A stretch of 64,000 bases of DNA from Halichoerus grypus (GCF_964656455.1 NC_135719.1:5745163-5809162); one strand, 5' to 3'; shown: positions 33,906 to 45,449, counted from the first letter of the stretch. Program-made: numbers and translations. The notes: generated from the sequence alone by a model not told the origin.

Positions 33906-35579
33906 GTCCTATGGCTTAAAGGGATGTCCTCCCCTGTGTCTCAGAGCCCACTTCTGTGGGGAGCTTGTGGGGAAAAGAGCAGCTCCCTGTTCCCATATTG
34001 AAAACGGTTTCTGTCCTACAGAGTTCCCAAGGGCCAAGAAGGTGCCAGGGCAGAAGCTGGAACACCCAGGAGAGCAAACCCATGACCCTGGTGACCCTGT
34101 CTCAGGCTACCCGGAGCTAGGACCCCTCCACCCTGGGACCCAGCACTCTCCCCACTGCTAAGGACGGGGTTCCACACCCCCTCTAACAGGACACTAAAGT
34201 TGCCCACTACTTGTGCCTTTGGTGGGTCCAACACCATTAAAAGTGGACCCTCATCTTCCCCAGGTCTTAACTGGCTAAGAAGCAAAGGGACAAGTTTCAT
34301 TCTATGTAAGGTGGCAGAAAGGGATCCAGCCAACGTGTCACAAATGGGGGGTGGGTGGGATGGCAATGGGCCATTCAGCGACGCAAGGCAGGACCGGGCA
34401 GATAAGAGATCTCATCCACCAGACAGATAACGGGGCTACAATGACAAAGGCGCTAGAAGCCGTCGCTGGTGCATCGAGGGAAAGGAAGAGCATATTAAAT
34501 TTTAAACAAAGCCCACCCCAGGGGAAATCCCCAGCCTCCGTCTCCCAGCCCGCACCTCTCATTTCCAGCACAGGCTTGGAGAAACTGAAACGTCCGTCCC
34601 TCATCTCAGGGGGCTGGGTTTTGTGTTTTTGTTTTTTGGAACCCAATGGGCAGTAGCTGGCATGCTGTGTTTCCGGGTAGGAGAGGAGCAGCCTGGGCCT
34701 CCAGGAGCCCCTGCGGCCTTCCCACCAGGCCTGGGAAAGGAGGGTGAAGGGGGGCCGGGAACCAGAGCAGAGCGGGTGCGGGGAAAGAGCGGTGACATGC
34801 TTGGATGTGTCAGATCTGGGAGGTGGGCACCAGCCTAGGTGTCCCCGGTTGGAGAAGAGGAAAGAGGGAAGCTAAGAAGCAGGGAAGGTCCTCAGAGGCC
34901 ACGCCAACCAAAACTACCATAAAGAACATGCTGACATGCACGAGGAAGAGAGCCGAAAAGGAGGAAGACCGAGTGTGGAGCTGGAACAGGAAGGCCCAAT
35001 TTAGCCTCAGCAACTGTTACTTCCTCAGTCATTCCATCAAGCCTCCCTCCTGTCCCCCTCCCGCCCTGGCCAAGGCAGTGGTGGTGGGTGGAGGAGTCAA
35101 GCTGGCGGGGCTGAAGGTCTGGGCAGATGCACTACCCCGCCGACCTGGGGTGGGGAGGGGCGACAGAAAATCCCCCTGACCCGCAACCCCAAACCCCAAC
35201 CCAGGTCGGGAGCCTTGGTCTCTGGCGTTGGGGTGGGATGTTTGCTCTATGAGCATCCTCTTGGAAGAAAGACTGTCAAAGTTCCCCGAGAGACTCTGGA
35301 GCCCTCAAAGCCAGCACTGTCCCGGGCATTCTAAGGATGGGCACCTTGAGGTTTCCCTGGGGAGCCAAAGGCCTGCCCAGTTGCCTGCAGTCAGAGGAGA
35401 CTCAGCCCTTGAGTCGCACTGCAAGCCAAGGGGCAAGGATGGGACGTTCTCTCTCACAGCTCAGCTCAGGCCTCTCCCCGGCCACTGACTCTCTACCAGC
35501 AGCTGCTCAATGTTTAGAAAAAGTGATGTCTGAGAAACACACAGCTAGGGTTTAAAAGAAAAGGACTTTGGATTTACCC
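33906..35579. other. single-copy DNA, nothing recognised
   Basis: GC content rises again. Purine- and pyrimidine-rich patches occur near 34720-34880. No clear repeat and no exon. The many overlapping frames on both strands are shadows of composition. Confidence 0.4.
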
Positions 35580-35849
35580 AAAAGGAGTAAAAAATACGAT
35601 ATAACCTTTCTGGAGGGCCGTTTAACCATCTGAATCAAGAGCCTTTAGAATGTGTCCTCGGCACAGGGATTCCCTTCTAGAAATGGATCCCAAGGACTAA
35701 TCAAGGCTGTGGGCAAAAATACCCAAGGATGTTCACCGCAGCGTTCCTTACAAGACAGAAAAAGAGGAAATACTGGAAATGCAGGAGGGTTGCTTAACAG
35801 TATTATGGTCCTTCTGTTTGAAAGAATATTATGCAGCCCTTTAAAGTGA

Positions 35850-35964
35850 GCTGGGGGCGATGAGCTCAGGAGGTGTACGGGAGTGTTGAATCACTATACT
35901 TCACATCTGAAACTAATGCAGCACTGTATATTAACTCTACTGGAATTAAAACTAAAAAAAAATT
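35850..35964 (+). mobile_element. carnivore L1 3'-tail fragment inserted in older L1
   Basis: gtacgggagtgttgaatcac, tatacttcacatctgaaact, aatgcagcactgtatattaa, ctctactggaattaaaac reads like the last ~100 bp of a carnivore L1 ending in an A-rich tail. It is severely 5'-truncated. Confidence 0.65.
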
Positions 35965-36151
35965 AGGGGCACCTGGGTGGCTCAGTTGGTTAAGCGTGTG
36001 CCCTCAGTGAGGTCATGGTCCGGGGGTCCTGGGATTGAGCCCCACAGAGGGTTCCCTGCTTGGTGGGGAGTCTGCTTCTCCCTCTCCCTCTGCCCCTCCC
36101 CCCTGCTTGTGTGTGCTCTCTCTCTAATAAATAAATAAAATCTTAAAAAAA
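35965..36151 (+). mobile_element. SINEC nested in L1 tail
   Basis: ggggcacctgggtggctcag to aataaataaataaaatctta plus poly(A). The A-rich flank aaaactaaaaaaaaatta precedes it and aaaactaaaaaaataata follows it, an imperfect target duplication in the L1 tail. Confidence 0.94.
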
Positions 36152-36440
36152 AAACTAAAAAAATAATATAGTGACTTGGAGGAAGAGATCTAACTCCATG
36201 AAAATTTTAATCACAAATTGTTAAGGAAAAAAAAAAAGGAAAGAAAAAAGTAACATGAAGGTACACATGGTATGATCTCATTTTAATTAAAAAAATATAG
36301 GCTGGAAGGGCATATAATATACTGAAATATTTAATTATAGAAGGGTTTTGCTTTCTTCTTTTTGCTTGTTTATATTTCCTAAATTTTCTGCAAAAATCAT
36401 AAATCTCTTTGTAACAAGAAAAAAAATCAATAAAATCTAT

Positions 36441-36954
36441 TTTCTAAAAAACAAAAGGAAGAGATCCAAGAGCCAAGAGACTGTTCATTCCTTGGACATT
36501 CAAACCTGAACCGGATTTGGAAAATAAACAAACAAAAAACAAAATAAAACTGAACAGAGAGACATCTTAACACCATCTAAGAATATTTTCAAGAACTAAG
36601 GGGTGGTTTCCAGCGAAGACGAATTAAAATCTCTGTGGTGAGAATCATAAGCAGAGAGCCAAACCCCCCAGAATACTCAGAACCCAACTTCTCTGTCCAG
36701 GTCCTTCAGATAATTGCCACTAGGAGAGGAAAAGGAGAGCAAGCAGCCGAGCCAAGGTACAAAAAGGCAAAACAAACATTTCTTTTGTCCTTCGTGGAGG
36801 ACGGGACAATAGCTGTCTCTTTAGACAGTAAATTCAAGAAGGAGAGAGAGGGGGAAAAAAAAGGCCAGTTCCTAAGCTGAGACTGGCTAATCTACCTGGT
36901 GATAGGGAATCAATTTTTACAACCAAAGTATAAAAGCTCTAAAATGGGGGTTTG
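36441..36954. other. unassigned AT-rich DNA
   Basis: No exon recognised. Positions 36520-36550 hold AAAC/AAAT-rich tracts. An 8-nt A-run lies at 36854-36861. Confidence 0.4.
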
Positions 36955-37188
36955 GGGGCACCTGGGTGGCTCAGTCGGTTAAGGGTCCAACTCTTGATTT
37001 CAGCTCGGGTCATGATCTCAGAGTCATGAGATTGAGCAAAGGTGGGGGGCGGTGGTTCTGCTCTGGGAGTGGAGTCTGCTTGGGATTCTCTCTCTCCCTC
37101 TCACTCTGCCCTTCCCCTCTGCTCACACACATGCTCTCTCTCTCTCAAAATAAATAAATAAATAAATAAAATAAGATAGAATAAAATA
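36955..37188 (+). mobile_element. SINEC, full length, older subfamily
   Basis: ggggcacctgggtggctcag, ggtccaactcttgatttcag, gtcatgatctcagagtcatg and a long tail of AAAT units. The flank aaaatgggggtttg before and aaaattggggtttg after form the target duplication (one mismatch). Confidence 0.95.
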
Positions 37189-38066
37189 AAATTGGGGTTT
37201 GGAAGACAAATTCTGACAAGCTCTGTAACCGGAACAAAAGAATTTAGCTGATGTTACATAGAAGTTTTTCTGGAGAATGAGCTAGAACATAGGCAGATAA
37301 TGGACTGGAACACTCGGGAGGGTATTAAGAGTACTCAGCACACCATTTACAGAAGCTGGCCTTTGCCTAACAGCGATGACCTAGAGCCCAAGGAAGGAAC
37401 AATTCCACAGAGGATGGTCTTAATTACTCAAGTGTCAGGAAAATCCAAGGAGGAATAATGGCAGACATCTAAATTTCTCCAGTCCTCTTCATGATCAAAA
37501 GTTTTAAAGTCTACCTCGAATATCAAAATGTATTCATTCGAGGAACATACACTGGGTGCCTCCTACCAGTTCAGGCATTCAGCAAATGGCTGGGTACAAA
37601 CTTTACACGGGGACAGCTCTGTGGCGTTCAAGGCACTTTCACATCCACCAGCCAGACAAACAAAAATGGACAGGGTGGGTCATTAGGATGCATCCCTTGT
37701 AAAGATGCCAAGTAGCACTGCGACAGGGAGTTGGACATGCCGGCTCAGGCCCACGATCCTGAAGACTTCTTACCCCCATTAGCATTCCTCAGCCCCAAAG
37801 GACTCTGCCTCTTTCTTAAGAAATGATGACTCCAACTCGGAAAATAAATACGATGCCACACACGAGGACAGGTGGTGCTGGATGATTTTGTATCTCTTAA
37901 AGACATCAAATTCTTCCCCCGGGTGAAGCTGTACCTATAAATTACAGTCTCGTATTATATATGGCCAACACCTTTAGCTTTGTTCTCCTACAGCATTTCT
38001 CCTTGACAAAAAAGAAGCCGTCAATACTCTACTTTGAAAACAGCATAGGAGGTGTTTTTGTGAGAC

Positions 38067-38100
<34 letters not shown>

Positions 38101-38644
38101 GAAAGCAAGCAAGCACTTTTCCTTCCCTTTAATTAAAGGGATGCCATCCAATTGCACCTCTGGATAGAAAAATAGAAACAGAAAATTATTCTTCCAGAAT
38201 CTTCTACGTACCAAGTGCCTTTAGCCCTAGAAACTTCTCCACCATATAACAAAGTCAAAGCCCCCGCTTCGGGCACCAGGAAGTGTTCCCTGCACCTGGC
38301 AGCAGCTGGTACCTACCTGAGGCCAGTTCACAGACAGTAATAAAAGCTCCCTTGAAATAATGTTAAGGTTCAGACACTCTGATAAAAGCTGGGAACTTCA
38401 AAGGTAGGACTGCAAAGCCCATCCCTAATCCTCCTCATTGTGTCTGATGTGGCTGGCTGGGCTCTGGGCTGGCTCTACCACCTACCGCCTGAGCTTTGCC
38501 CCATAGGCATTTGTGAGCCAGCAAGCCAGCTGGGGGAGGTGGGACAGAACTTACACTCACTCCCTTGGGAGGGGTGGGCCTTTGGCCATGGTGTACAACC
38601 GCTGGTCTTTGACCAATGGGATGTCAGTTAAAAATGAGGGAAGA
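37189..38644. other. unassigned DNA
   Basis: Positions about 37540-37720 (ggaacatacactgggtgcct, tttacacggggacagctctg) vaguely resemble the unnamed old repeat. An AAAAG run lies at about 38069-38102. A 12-bp palindrome (ccctttaattaaaggg region) lies near 38126-38141. No exon recognised. Confidence 0.4.
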
Positions 38645-38849
38645 GGGGCGCCTGGGTGGCTCAGTCGTTAAGCGTCTGCCTTCGGCTCAGGTAGTGATCC
38701 CGGGGTCCTGGGATCGAGCCCCGCATCGGACTCCCTGCTCCGCGGGAAGCCTGCTTCTCCCTCTCCCACTCCCCCTGCTTGTGTTCCCTCTCTCACTGTG
38801 TCTCTCTCTGTCAAATAAATAAATAAAATCTTAAAAAAAAAAAAAAATA
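38645..38849 (+). mobile_element. SINEC, young, full length
   Basis: ggggcgcctgggtggctcag, cgttaagcgtctgccttcgg, gctcaggtagtgatcccggg, then ccgcgggaagcctgcttctc, a CT tract and aaataaataaataaaatctt with 15 A. The flanks are aatgagggaaga and aataagggaaga. It is the same subfamily as the copies at 28.3 and 61.2 kb. Confidence 0.97.
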
Positions 38850-38894
38850 AGGGAAGAAAACAAGGAAAAAAAATACTTATCTACGGACAGAAGC

Positions 38895-39075
38895 CCAATG
38901 GTTCTGGAGTGGTAACTGGATTCAATGCGAGGTTCCAAGGCTCTCTCCATGAACTTGAGCAAGTCATTTCAGCTTCAGTTTCTCAGTCTATAAAAATGGT
39001 AACCTCACTGGGGGTTGCTGAGGGGAGTAACTAAGATGCCCTGTGTGAAAATGCAGAGCAAAGGTGAGATTCTTC
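38895..39075 (+). repeat. MIR SINE remnant
   Basis: tccatgaacttgagcaagtc, atttcagcttcagtttctca, gtctataaaaatggtaacct, cactgggggttgctgagggg follows the sense MIR. Confidence 0.8.
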
Positions 39076-39728
39076 TTCCCACCCTAACTTCCTTCTTTAA
39101 AAAATACCCCCTTTTATTTATTTATTTTTTGTTAGGTAGGATATGCACATAAGGCATAAAATTCAAAATGTAGAAAAAGTAACCTTGCAGAGCTATTGCA
39201 TAGCCAGACATTCTGTCCTGTCCTCTGTCACTTAAGAAAACATCTCAGTGACCAGGACCACATCGACCGACCACATGGACACACAGGGAGCTTTCACATT
39301 CTTTTTTTACAGCTGCCCAGAATGGCATTGTATGATCATAGGACAATTTATTTACCAGTTCCCTCCTGGTGGACATTAAGGTTTTCTTTTCTTTCTTTCT
39401 TTCTTTCTTTTTTTTGCTTTTACAAGCAATGATGCAATGAACTATCTTGAAAAATGCTCATTTTGCATATTATGCCACATACCTGTGAGAAAAATTCCCA
39501 GAACTGGAATTGCTTGTGCACTTTGGATTTTAATAAACATCATCAAAAACCTCACTATACAACGTGCACTCTATCGACAATTATGAGAGTATCTGTTCCT
39601 ACTGTGACTTCTCCAGAGTAGAGTTAACTTGCATCTCTCTAATTAGTAGTGGGCTGAACATGTTCTTACAAGGTTAAGAACCATTTGTATTTCCTTTTCT
39701 GTGAACTGTCCATGTTCTTAGCCTATTT

Positions 39729-39855
39729 TAAATCTTAAAAACAAAAACAAAAATCATGAAGCACATAGGAAGCAAGCCCTCAAGAGTGGGAATGAGCAGA
39801 AGCATCGTATAACAGAACTATACCTGCAAACACTTCAGGGACTGGAATTATTAGG
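39729..39855 (+). repeat. displaced duplicate of 41525-41649
   Basis: About 126 bp here match 41525-41649 with roughly eight differences by eye (about 94% identity). The shared part begins inside the tail of the SINE at 41.3 kb (aaatcttaaaaac), crosses its 3' boundary and continues into the HAL1/L1-like flank (ccctcaagagtgggaatgag, gcaaacacttcagggactgg). This copy must therefore derive from the 41.5 kb locus after the SINE inserted there, or both derive from a third locus. Confidence 0.85.
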
Positions 39856-39955
39856 CTCCATTAGTGAAGCCTGAGACTCTTGATCTCGGAGTCATGAGTT
39901 CGAGCCCTACGTTGGGCCTAGAGCTACTTGAAAAAAAGATGAAATAAAACATAAA
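39856..39955 (+). mobile_element. SINEC fragment, degenerate short form
   Basis: ttagtgaagcctgagactct, tgatctcggagtcatgagtt, cgagccctacgttgggccta, gagctacttgaaaaa resembles a 5'-truncated short SINEC with an A-rich end. It abuts the displaced duplicate directly. Confidence 0.65.
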
Positions 39956-40340
39956 AATAGTTGAGCTGACCGTCTTTTTCTTAATGATTTGCAGGAGCTC
40001 TTTAGATATTAAGGAAACCAGCTCTTTCTATGATCTATGTTGCAAAAATGTTCTCCAGTTTTGAGAACTAGGAGACTCTTCTGATTCCATTTATGATGAT
40101 TTTAGCCACACAGAAATTTTTTACTTGTGTCTAATTACATCAATCTTTTCTTTTATGGCTTCTGGGTTTTAAGTCCTAGTATTTCCTGGGTTCATTTTTT
40201 TTATATTTACCATCTTTAAGCCATCTGAAATTTATTGTGTTATAATTGGTTCATTTTTTTAGAAAGTCATCAAGTTGTCATCTCGTCACAAATTTTAAAA
40301 AATGCTATCTTTATTTCATATCAAATTACCTTTAATTTAC

Positions 40341-41300
40341 CTCTGAGTCCCTTCTCTTTTTCTCTTCCAAATCCTGCTCAGCTGCCTCAAATCATTCTCT
40401 TTCTCTCCATGGCCCTCACATCCCTTCATTCCATCTGTGAGCCAAGAGTTGATCCATGTTATCGTGACTGACAATCATGCAAACTGTGCTGAATCTCAGC
40501 ATCTTAGAACAAGTGTAGATCTCAGAAGCATCCCTTCATTTTACAGCAAGGACACTGAGGTCCAAAAAGGTGAACTGGACTTGTCTAAGATTATAGGGAA
40601 GGCTTGAGCTTGGACTTTTTTTTTTTTAATTACTATCCAAGAAGAAGAGAAGAATTGATTTTGCCATAAATTCTGCTCAATCAATAGGTATCTATTAAGC
40701 AACTACTATGCCCAACAGTGAATCAGGCACTGGGGCTCTAGAAATAAATGACACAGCTCTGAGCTTTCAAGAAGCTCAGAATCCAATGTGGGGTCTAGAC
40801 GTACACACCTACAGACTAAGAGGTAAGGCAACAGTGGCCGATGGATGTGGAAGAACAGGTCAATTCTGCAAGGGATGGCATGGGGAAGGCTCAGAAGATA
40901 CATAGCCTTTATTTGTATTTTATTTTATTTTTTTAGAAGATACATAATTTTTAATTGGGCCTGGCATGACCAGGACTTTGTCCAAATATGGAGAGAAAGT
41001 ATTTGGCAATAGGGGAACAATGAGACTAAGTGGAGTATCTGGTCCTATATAGTCAGGAAGGAAGTAATCTGGCTTCATGTTAGCTGTGGGTGGACTTTCA
41101 AAAAAAAAAAGGCTCCTCTGAGGATCTGTGGTCATTGCCAGGCCCTCAAAATGGCACACTAAGAATAACAAATAAATGGACCCATCTGATGGGCCTTCAG
41201 GTGTCTGGCAGAAAGCAACATGTCTTCTGTGGAAGAATGTACTCTCATCCCATACTTCAAAGAATTCTCACAGAATTCTAACAAACATAAATTCACAATC
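40341..41300. other. mostly old repeats and unassigned DNA
   Basis: Positions 40490-40620 (cccttcattttacagcaagg, acactgaggtccaaaaaggt) are a reverse MIR. Positions 40680-40800 (aactactatgcccaacagtg, aatcaggcactggggctcta) are the unnamed old repeat. The rest is unassigned. Confidence 0.55.
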
Positions 41301-41321
41301 AAAAATCATGGAACACATGCA

Positions 41322-41538
41322 GGGGCACCTTGTGGCTCACTTGGTTAAGCATGTGACTCTTGATTTTGGCTCAGGTCATGATCTCAGGGTCTTGAGATGG
41401 AGCCTCGCCTTGGGCTCCTTGCTCAGCAGGGAGTCTGCTTGAGGATTCTCTCTCCCTCTCCCTCTGCTCCTCCCTCCCTCATGAGTGCTCACTCTCTCTC
41501 TCTCTCTCTCTCTCTCAAATAAATAAATCTTAAAAACA
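41322..41538 (+). mobile_element. SINEC, full length, older subfamily
   Basis: ggggcaccttgtggctcact, gactcttgattttggctcag, a CT tract with about 12 CT units, and aaataaataaatctta. The target duplication is caaaaatcatggaacacat before and caaaaatcatcaaacacat after. The insertion split an older LINE sequence. Confidence 0.95.
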
Positions 41539-42269
41539 AAACCAAAAATCATCAAACACATAGGTAGCAAGCCCTCAAGAGTGGGAATGAGCAGAAGCAT
41601 CATATGACAGAACTATTTCTGCAAACACTTCAGGGACTGGAATTATTGGATACAGAATCCAAAAATAAGTATGTTTAATGTGATTAATAAAAAATGGGGA
41701 ATTAAAAACACAAGTAAGGAATTAAGAGATTATTAAAAAAAACACAAACCACTATGCATCCTCGGAAAAGGATAAAATAGAAACAGAAATAAAAAATATA
41801 ATCATCCAGGTTAAAAACTCAAAGGATGAGCATCAAAAATAATAAGTGTAGTGAAAACATATCCAATATATTAAAATTTGTGAGTTAATATTGATACTAA
41901 AAATACTTCTGTGGAAGGACTAAACAGAAGATTAGAGATAACTAAAGAGAGAATTAGTGAGCTGGAAAACAAGTAAGATATTATCCAGAAAACATTACAA
42001 AAAACCAGAAGACTGAAAATGAAATGGAAGTTAAGAAACATAAAGGATAGGGTAAGATCTACCATACATCTAATTGGAGTTCCCAAAAGAGAGACCAGAG
42101 AGAGATAATGATGGAGAGACAATATTCTAAGAGATAACCACTAAAAATCCTCTAGAACTGATAAAAGTCACCAATCTTTGGTTTCAGGAAGTCCAATGAA
42201 TCCTTAGCCGAATAAATTCAAATCCACTCCTAAGTAAATAATAATGAACTGCAAAACATACAAATGAGT

Positions 42270-42330
42270 GTGCATGTGTGCGTGCACGCACACTCACACA
42301 CACGCACACACACACATGCACACCCCCCCC
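42270..42330. repeat. impure CA-rich microsatellite
   Basis: gtgcatgtgtgcgtgcacgc followed by acactcacacacacgcacac, then an 8-nt C-run. It is interrupted by G and T, so less mutable than the 24.4-kb run. The mixed TG/CA halves make it partly self-complementary. Confidence 0.9.
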
Positions 42331-42431
42331 AAGAACAACCAGGCAGAAGATATTACTTGAGAAGAACAATAATTGTGCTACTAATTTCTCAACATCAATA
42401 ACTGGCCAGAAGACAATGGAATACTATCTTT

Positions 42432-42626
42432 ATTTATTTTATTTTAAAAAAGATTTTATTTATTTATTTTGGAGAAAGAGAGAGAGCTCGTGTACAAGCA
42501 GGGGGAGAGCGGAGGGACAAGCAGGCTCCGTGCTGAGCCTGGAGCCAAATCTCAGGACCCTGAGATCACGACCTGAGCTGAAATCAAGAGTTGGATGCTC
42601 AACCGACTGAGCCACCCAGGCTCCTC
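42432..42626 (-). mobile_element. SINEC inside the HAL1/L1 relic
   Basis: From aaaaaagattttatttattt to ccgactgagccacccaggct. The flanks tggaatactatcttta and tggaatacgatcttta form a 16-bp target duplication with one mismatch. Confidence 0.96.
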
Positions 42627-42893
42627 TGGAATACGATCTTTAAATACTCAGAGAAAATAACCATCAAGCTAATGTTTTATACCCACTAAAACAATACTTT
42701 AACAATAAGGATGACATACAATTTTAGCCAAACAGAAACTGGAAAGTTTATGACTAAAAGATCTTCACCACATGCTGTTCTGATCATAGAAAAGTAGGTC
42801 TTCGATGCAAGGAGAAATCAGTAAACAAAATGGAAAATAGGTGGAAAATCAAAGCAAAGGTTAACTGCATAGGACATTAAAAATAAATGCCTG

Positions 42894-43238
42894 GGGCACC
42901 TGAGTGGCTCAGTCAGTTAAGCGTCTGACTTTTTTTTTTTTTTTTTTAGATTTTATTTATTTATTTATTTATTTGAGAGAAAGAGAGAGAGAGAGAAACA
43001 GCAGGAGAGGGGAGAGGGTCAGAGGGAGAAGCAGGCCTCCTGGATCATGACCTGAGTCGAAGGCAGTCGCTTAAGTGACTGAGCCACCCAGGCGCCCAAG
43101 CATCTGACTCTTTGATTTCAGGTCAGGTCATGATCTCAGGGTCGTGAGATCGAGCCCCACGTCGGGTTCTGTGCTGGGTGTGGAGTGTGCTCCCTCTCCT
43201 TTTGCCCCTCCCCTCTCCCTCTCTTTAAATAAATAAAT
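42894..43238 (+). mobile_element. SINEC split by a nested SINEC
   Basis: The outer plus-strand element starts ggggcacctgagtggctcag. It is split after gttaagcgtctgact and resumes as ctttgatttcaggtcaggtc through the CT tract to aaataaataaataaa. The flank aaataaatgcctg is repeated at both ends (42881-42893 and 43239-43251). Confidence 0.95.
42931..43097 (-). mobile_element. nested SINEC, young
   Basis: Opposite-strand element from an 18-nt T-run to actgagccacccaggcgccc. It inserted within the head region of the outer SINE with target duplication aagcgtctgact / aagcatctgact (one mismatch). The 'ggactccag'-type middle is missing, so it is internally shortened. Confidence 0.95.
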
Positions 43239-43509
43239 AAATAAATGCCTGATTTGTGGAACTGAAGAGAGAAATAAGATGCATCTAAACCACTGTGTGA
43301 CAACTGAATGTGTCACAACGGTGACTTTATATAAAGCTTTCCAAGGTCCTTGCATTATTTGAGAAAAGATACAGACAGCAAGTAACTTCCGCGGTCTGCA
43401 TGCATCCAAAGAATAGAAACAGAGTGTGTAAGCTGCAAAGCAGTAGAGAAAAAAAAACGAAGGAAAGAAAAGAAAAAAAAAACCTTTTAATCAATTTAAA
43501 AAAATGACC

Positions 43510-43628
43510 AGGGGCACCTGGATGGCTCAGTCAGTCAGTGGAGTGTGCGACACTTGATCTTGGGGTGGTGGGTGTGAGCCCCATGATGGATGTAGAGACT
43601 ACTGAAAAATAAAGTCTTTAAAAAATTA
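43510..43628 (+). mobile_element. SINEC, short form, old
   Basis: ggggcacctggatggctcag, cacttgatcttggggtggtg, agccccatgatggatgtaga, ending in aaataaagtctttaaaa. The extra cagtcagt near the head is a small duplication. Confidence 0.9.
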
Positions 43629-45449
43629 AAGAGTGGACAAAGAATCAGAAAAAGAAGAAACAGAAAGCACAAAATAAGATGGTAGAAAGAAATCCATATA
43701 TATCTAGAACCATAACCAATGTCAACCCAGCTCTGGACTGTTTACAGGATACACAGAGACAGGGACATAGGACGAGAGTCTGAAACCAGAGACATGGAAG
43801 GGAAACGGGCAGCAGAGAACCCTGGCTGAGGCACCAAAGTGTAGCTAGGAGAGGAGGGAATGGCAGAAAACAGTAGGATCAGAGAGGTAGGAAGAGGGCC
43901 CACAGGGACAAGCCAACACCGTCCATAACAGTATCTGCCACGGAGAAGTCAGGTAAGTAGAGGCCCCCAAACGGACTGCCAGGTGTGATCAGAGGGTGGG
44001 CCAGAAGCCTCTGCAAACACAGGTAGGAATGGGGAGTGAAATACTCTGCTGTTTCAGAGCTAGAGAGAAGAAGGGAGAGAAGAAGCAGGGACAGAAAGGG
44101 TGAACTCTTCTCTGAAAGTCTTAGGGGGGAGAGAGTGATATGGGAGTTGGGGAGAGAGTGATATGGGAGTTGGGGAGAGGCGGGGCCAGAGGAGGATGTG
44201 GGATGCTCAGGCCTAGGGAGGCAGCTGGGGGCAGGATACAGGGGATCTAGGGCTGGGACTGATGGTAGGCATGCTCCCCCAGTGGTAGGCATAGGCTTCC
44301 CAGCTTGGGGCAGGAGTGTTTCTAGGAGCGGCTGTGCAGTGGTGGGGGATGGGAAGAATTCTGAATTTCAATGGGGACCTGCTTTCAGGTAATGGTAAGT
44401 CCACAGTGAACTCGTGGTCTGTGGCTAGTGACGGGAGGTGAGGCATGTAAGCTCCGGGGGCCCCAGGATCAAACATCACAGGGTGGGGTTAGCCTACCAG
44501 CACCACCAGCCTCCTAAGGGTACCTGATGCTTTTCAAGAGGCCGGCGTGGATGTGGTCCTTGTGAGGACGTTGTGATATGGTGCACAAAACCACCACTGA
44601 GGTTTGGCGCTTGTTTTTTACCGAATGCACACAGGATAGCCCATTCCATGGCTGCCCTACTGGGAACAAGACGGCGTCATGGATGGCGTTCAGACATGAC
44701 CCAGAAGACAAACCACACGTAACCAAGAGTCATCACAGAAGTTAGTTTCCCGTGTAAATCTGGAGCGTGGACATTCCTGATTTCTGTGGTGATCATTCTT
44801 ACCGGATTTTGATCCCCTACTTATTACACCCTGGGGACACAGAAGGAAGAAAGGGAAAGCAGTCTGGCCACAACATGATCCCCTATTCTCAGCTTCCGAC
44901 TGCATTGAAAATCCTCACGATTCCAACACCTCTCTCAGTGCTCCCCAAATATACACACAATAGAGCACATAGGTGTAACATCAGAAACGCCTTTACCGTG
45001 ACGGTTGCAGAAGACAGAATTAAAACCCCCTTAGAGGTCAACCCACTTCTAATAGTCCTTTTATTCCATTTATAAATACATATATTATAAAGATAATATA
45101 TACTGATAAAAATTCACATATTACAGAAATGAATTAAAGAGAAAACAAAAGGCCTCTATACTTGGGGGTAAACGCACTTGGGGATGGGGGAAGGGTCGGG
45201 TCTGCGGGCTACACACATTAATTAGTAAGTAATAAAAACCAGTCATTTTACCTTTTGAAGCTGCTGATTCGACATACGTTTTTGGCCCTGCTTTGGCTTC
45301 TCACATCCTTTAATCCCCCTTTAGGAATCTACCCCAATCTCTTGCCCCCACCTCACCCCTTATTCAACGGTGCACGTCTTCAAGGATCTCCTGCCCAATG
45401 CTAGAATTTTAAATTTTGCTTGCAGTACTGCGGCCGTCTTGTTTTCTAA

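Larger units (their letters stand above)
35580..36440 (+). mobile_element. old L1 3' end, sense, with two later insertions
   Basis: The outer relic runs 35580-35850 (ggcacagggattcccttcta, gaaatggatcccaaggacta, aggatgttcaccgcagcgtt, gaatattatgcagccctttaa) and resumes at about 36160-36440 (tcattttaattaaaaaaata, then tttgtaacaagaaaaaaaat). This is the order of an old mammalian L1 3' end. A carnivore-type L1 tail fragment and a SINE interrupt it. Confidence 0.75.
39090..40340 (-). mobile_element. old L1 3' region, antisense, interrupted
   Basis: The plus strand is the reverse complement of an old L1 3' region. Markers are aatggcattgtatgatcata, caatttatttaccagttccc, tcctggtggacattaaggtt, gcaatgatgcaatgaactat, ccagaactggaattgcttgt, gcatctctctaattagtagt and, further on, ggagctctttagatattaag and atcaatcttttcttttatgg. 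A duplicated segment and a SINE-like fragment (39729-39955) interrupt it. Confidence 0.8.
41539..43510 (+). mobile_element. HAL1/L1 ORF1-type relic, sense
   Basis: Degenerate LINE sequence with the order gagagaattagtgagctgga, aaaatgaaatggaagttaag, catctaattggagttcccaa, aagagataaccactaaaaat, and later gagaaaataaccatcaagct and ttttatacccactaaaacaa. This matches the ORF1 region of HAL1 or an old L1 (coiled-coil ORF1 family). Many stops are present and there is no intact protein. Several SINEs are nested within it. Identification as HAL1 rather than another old L1 is from memory. Confidence 0.65.
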
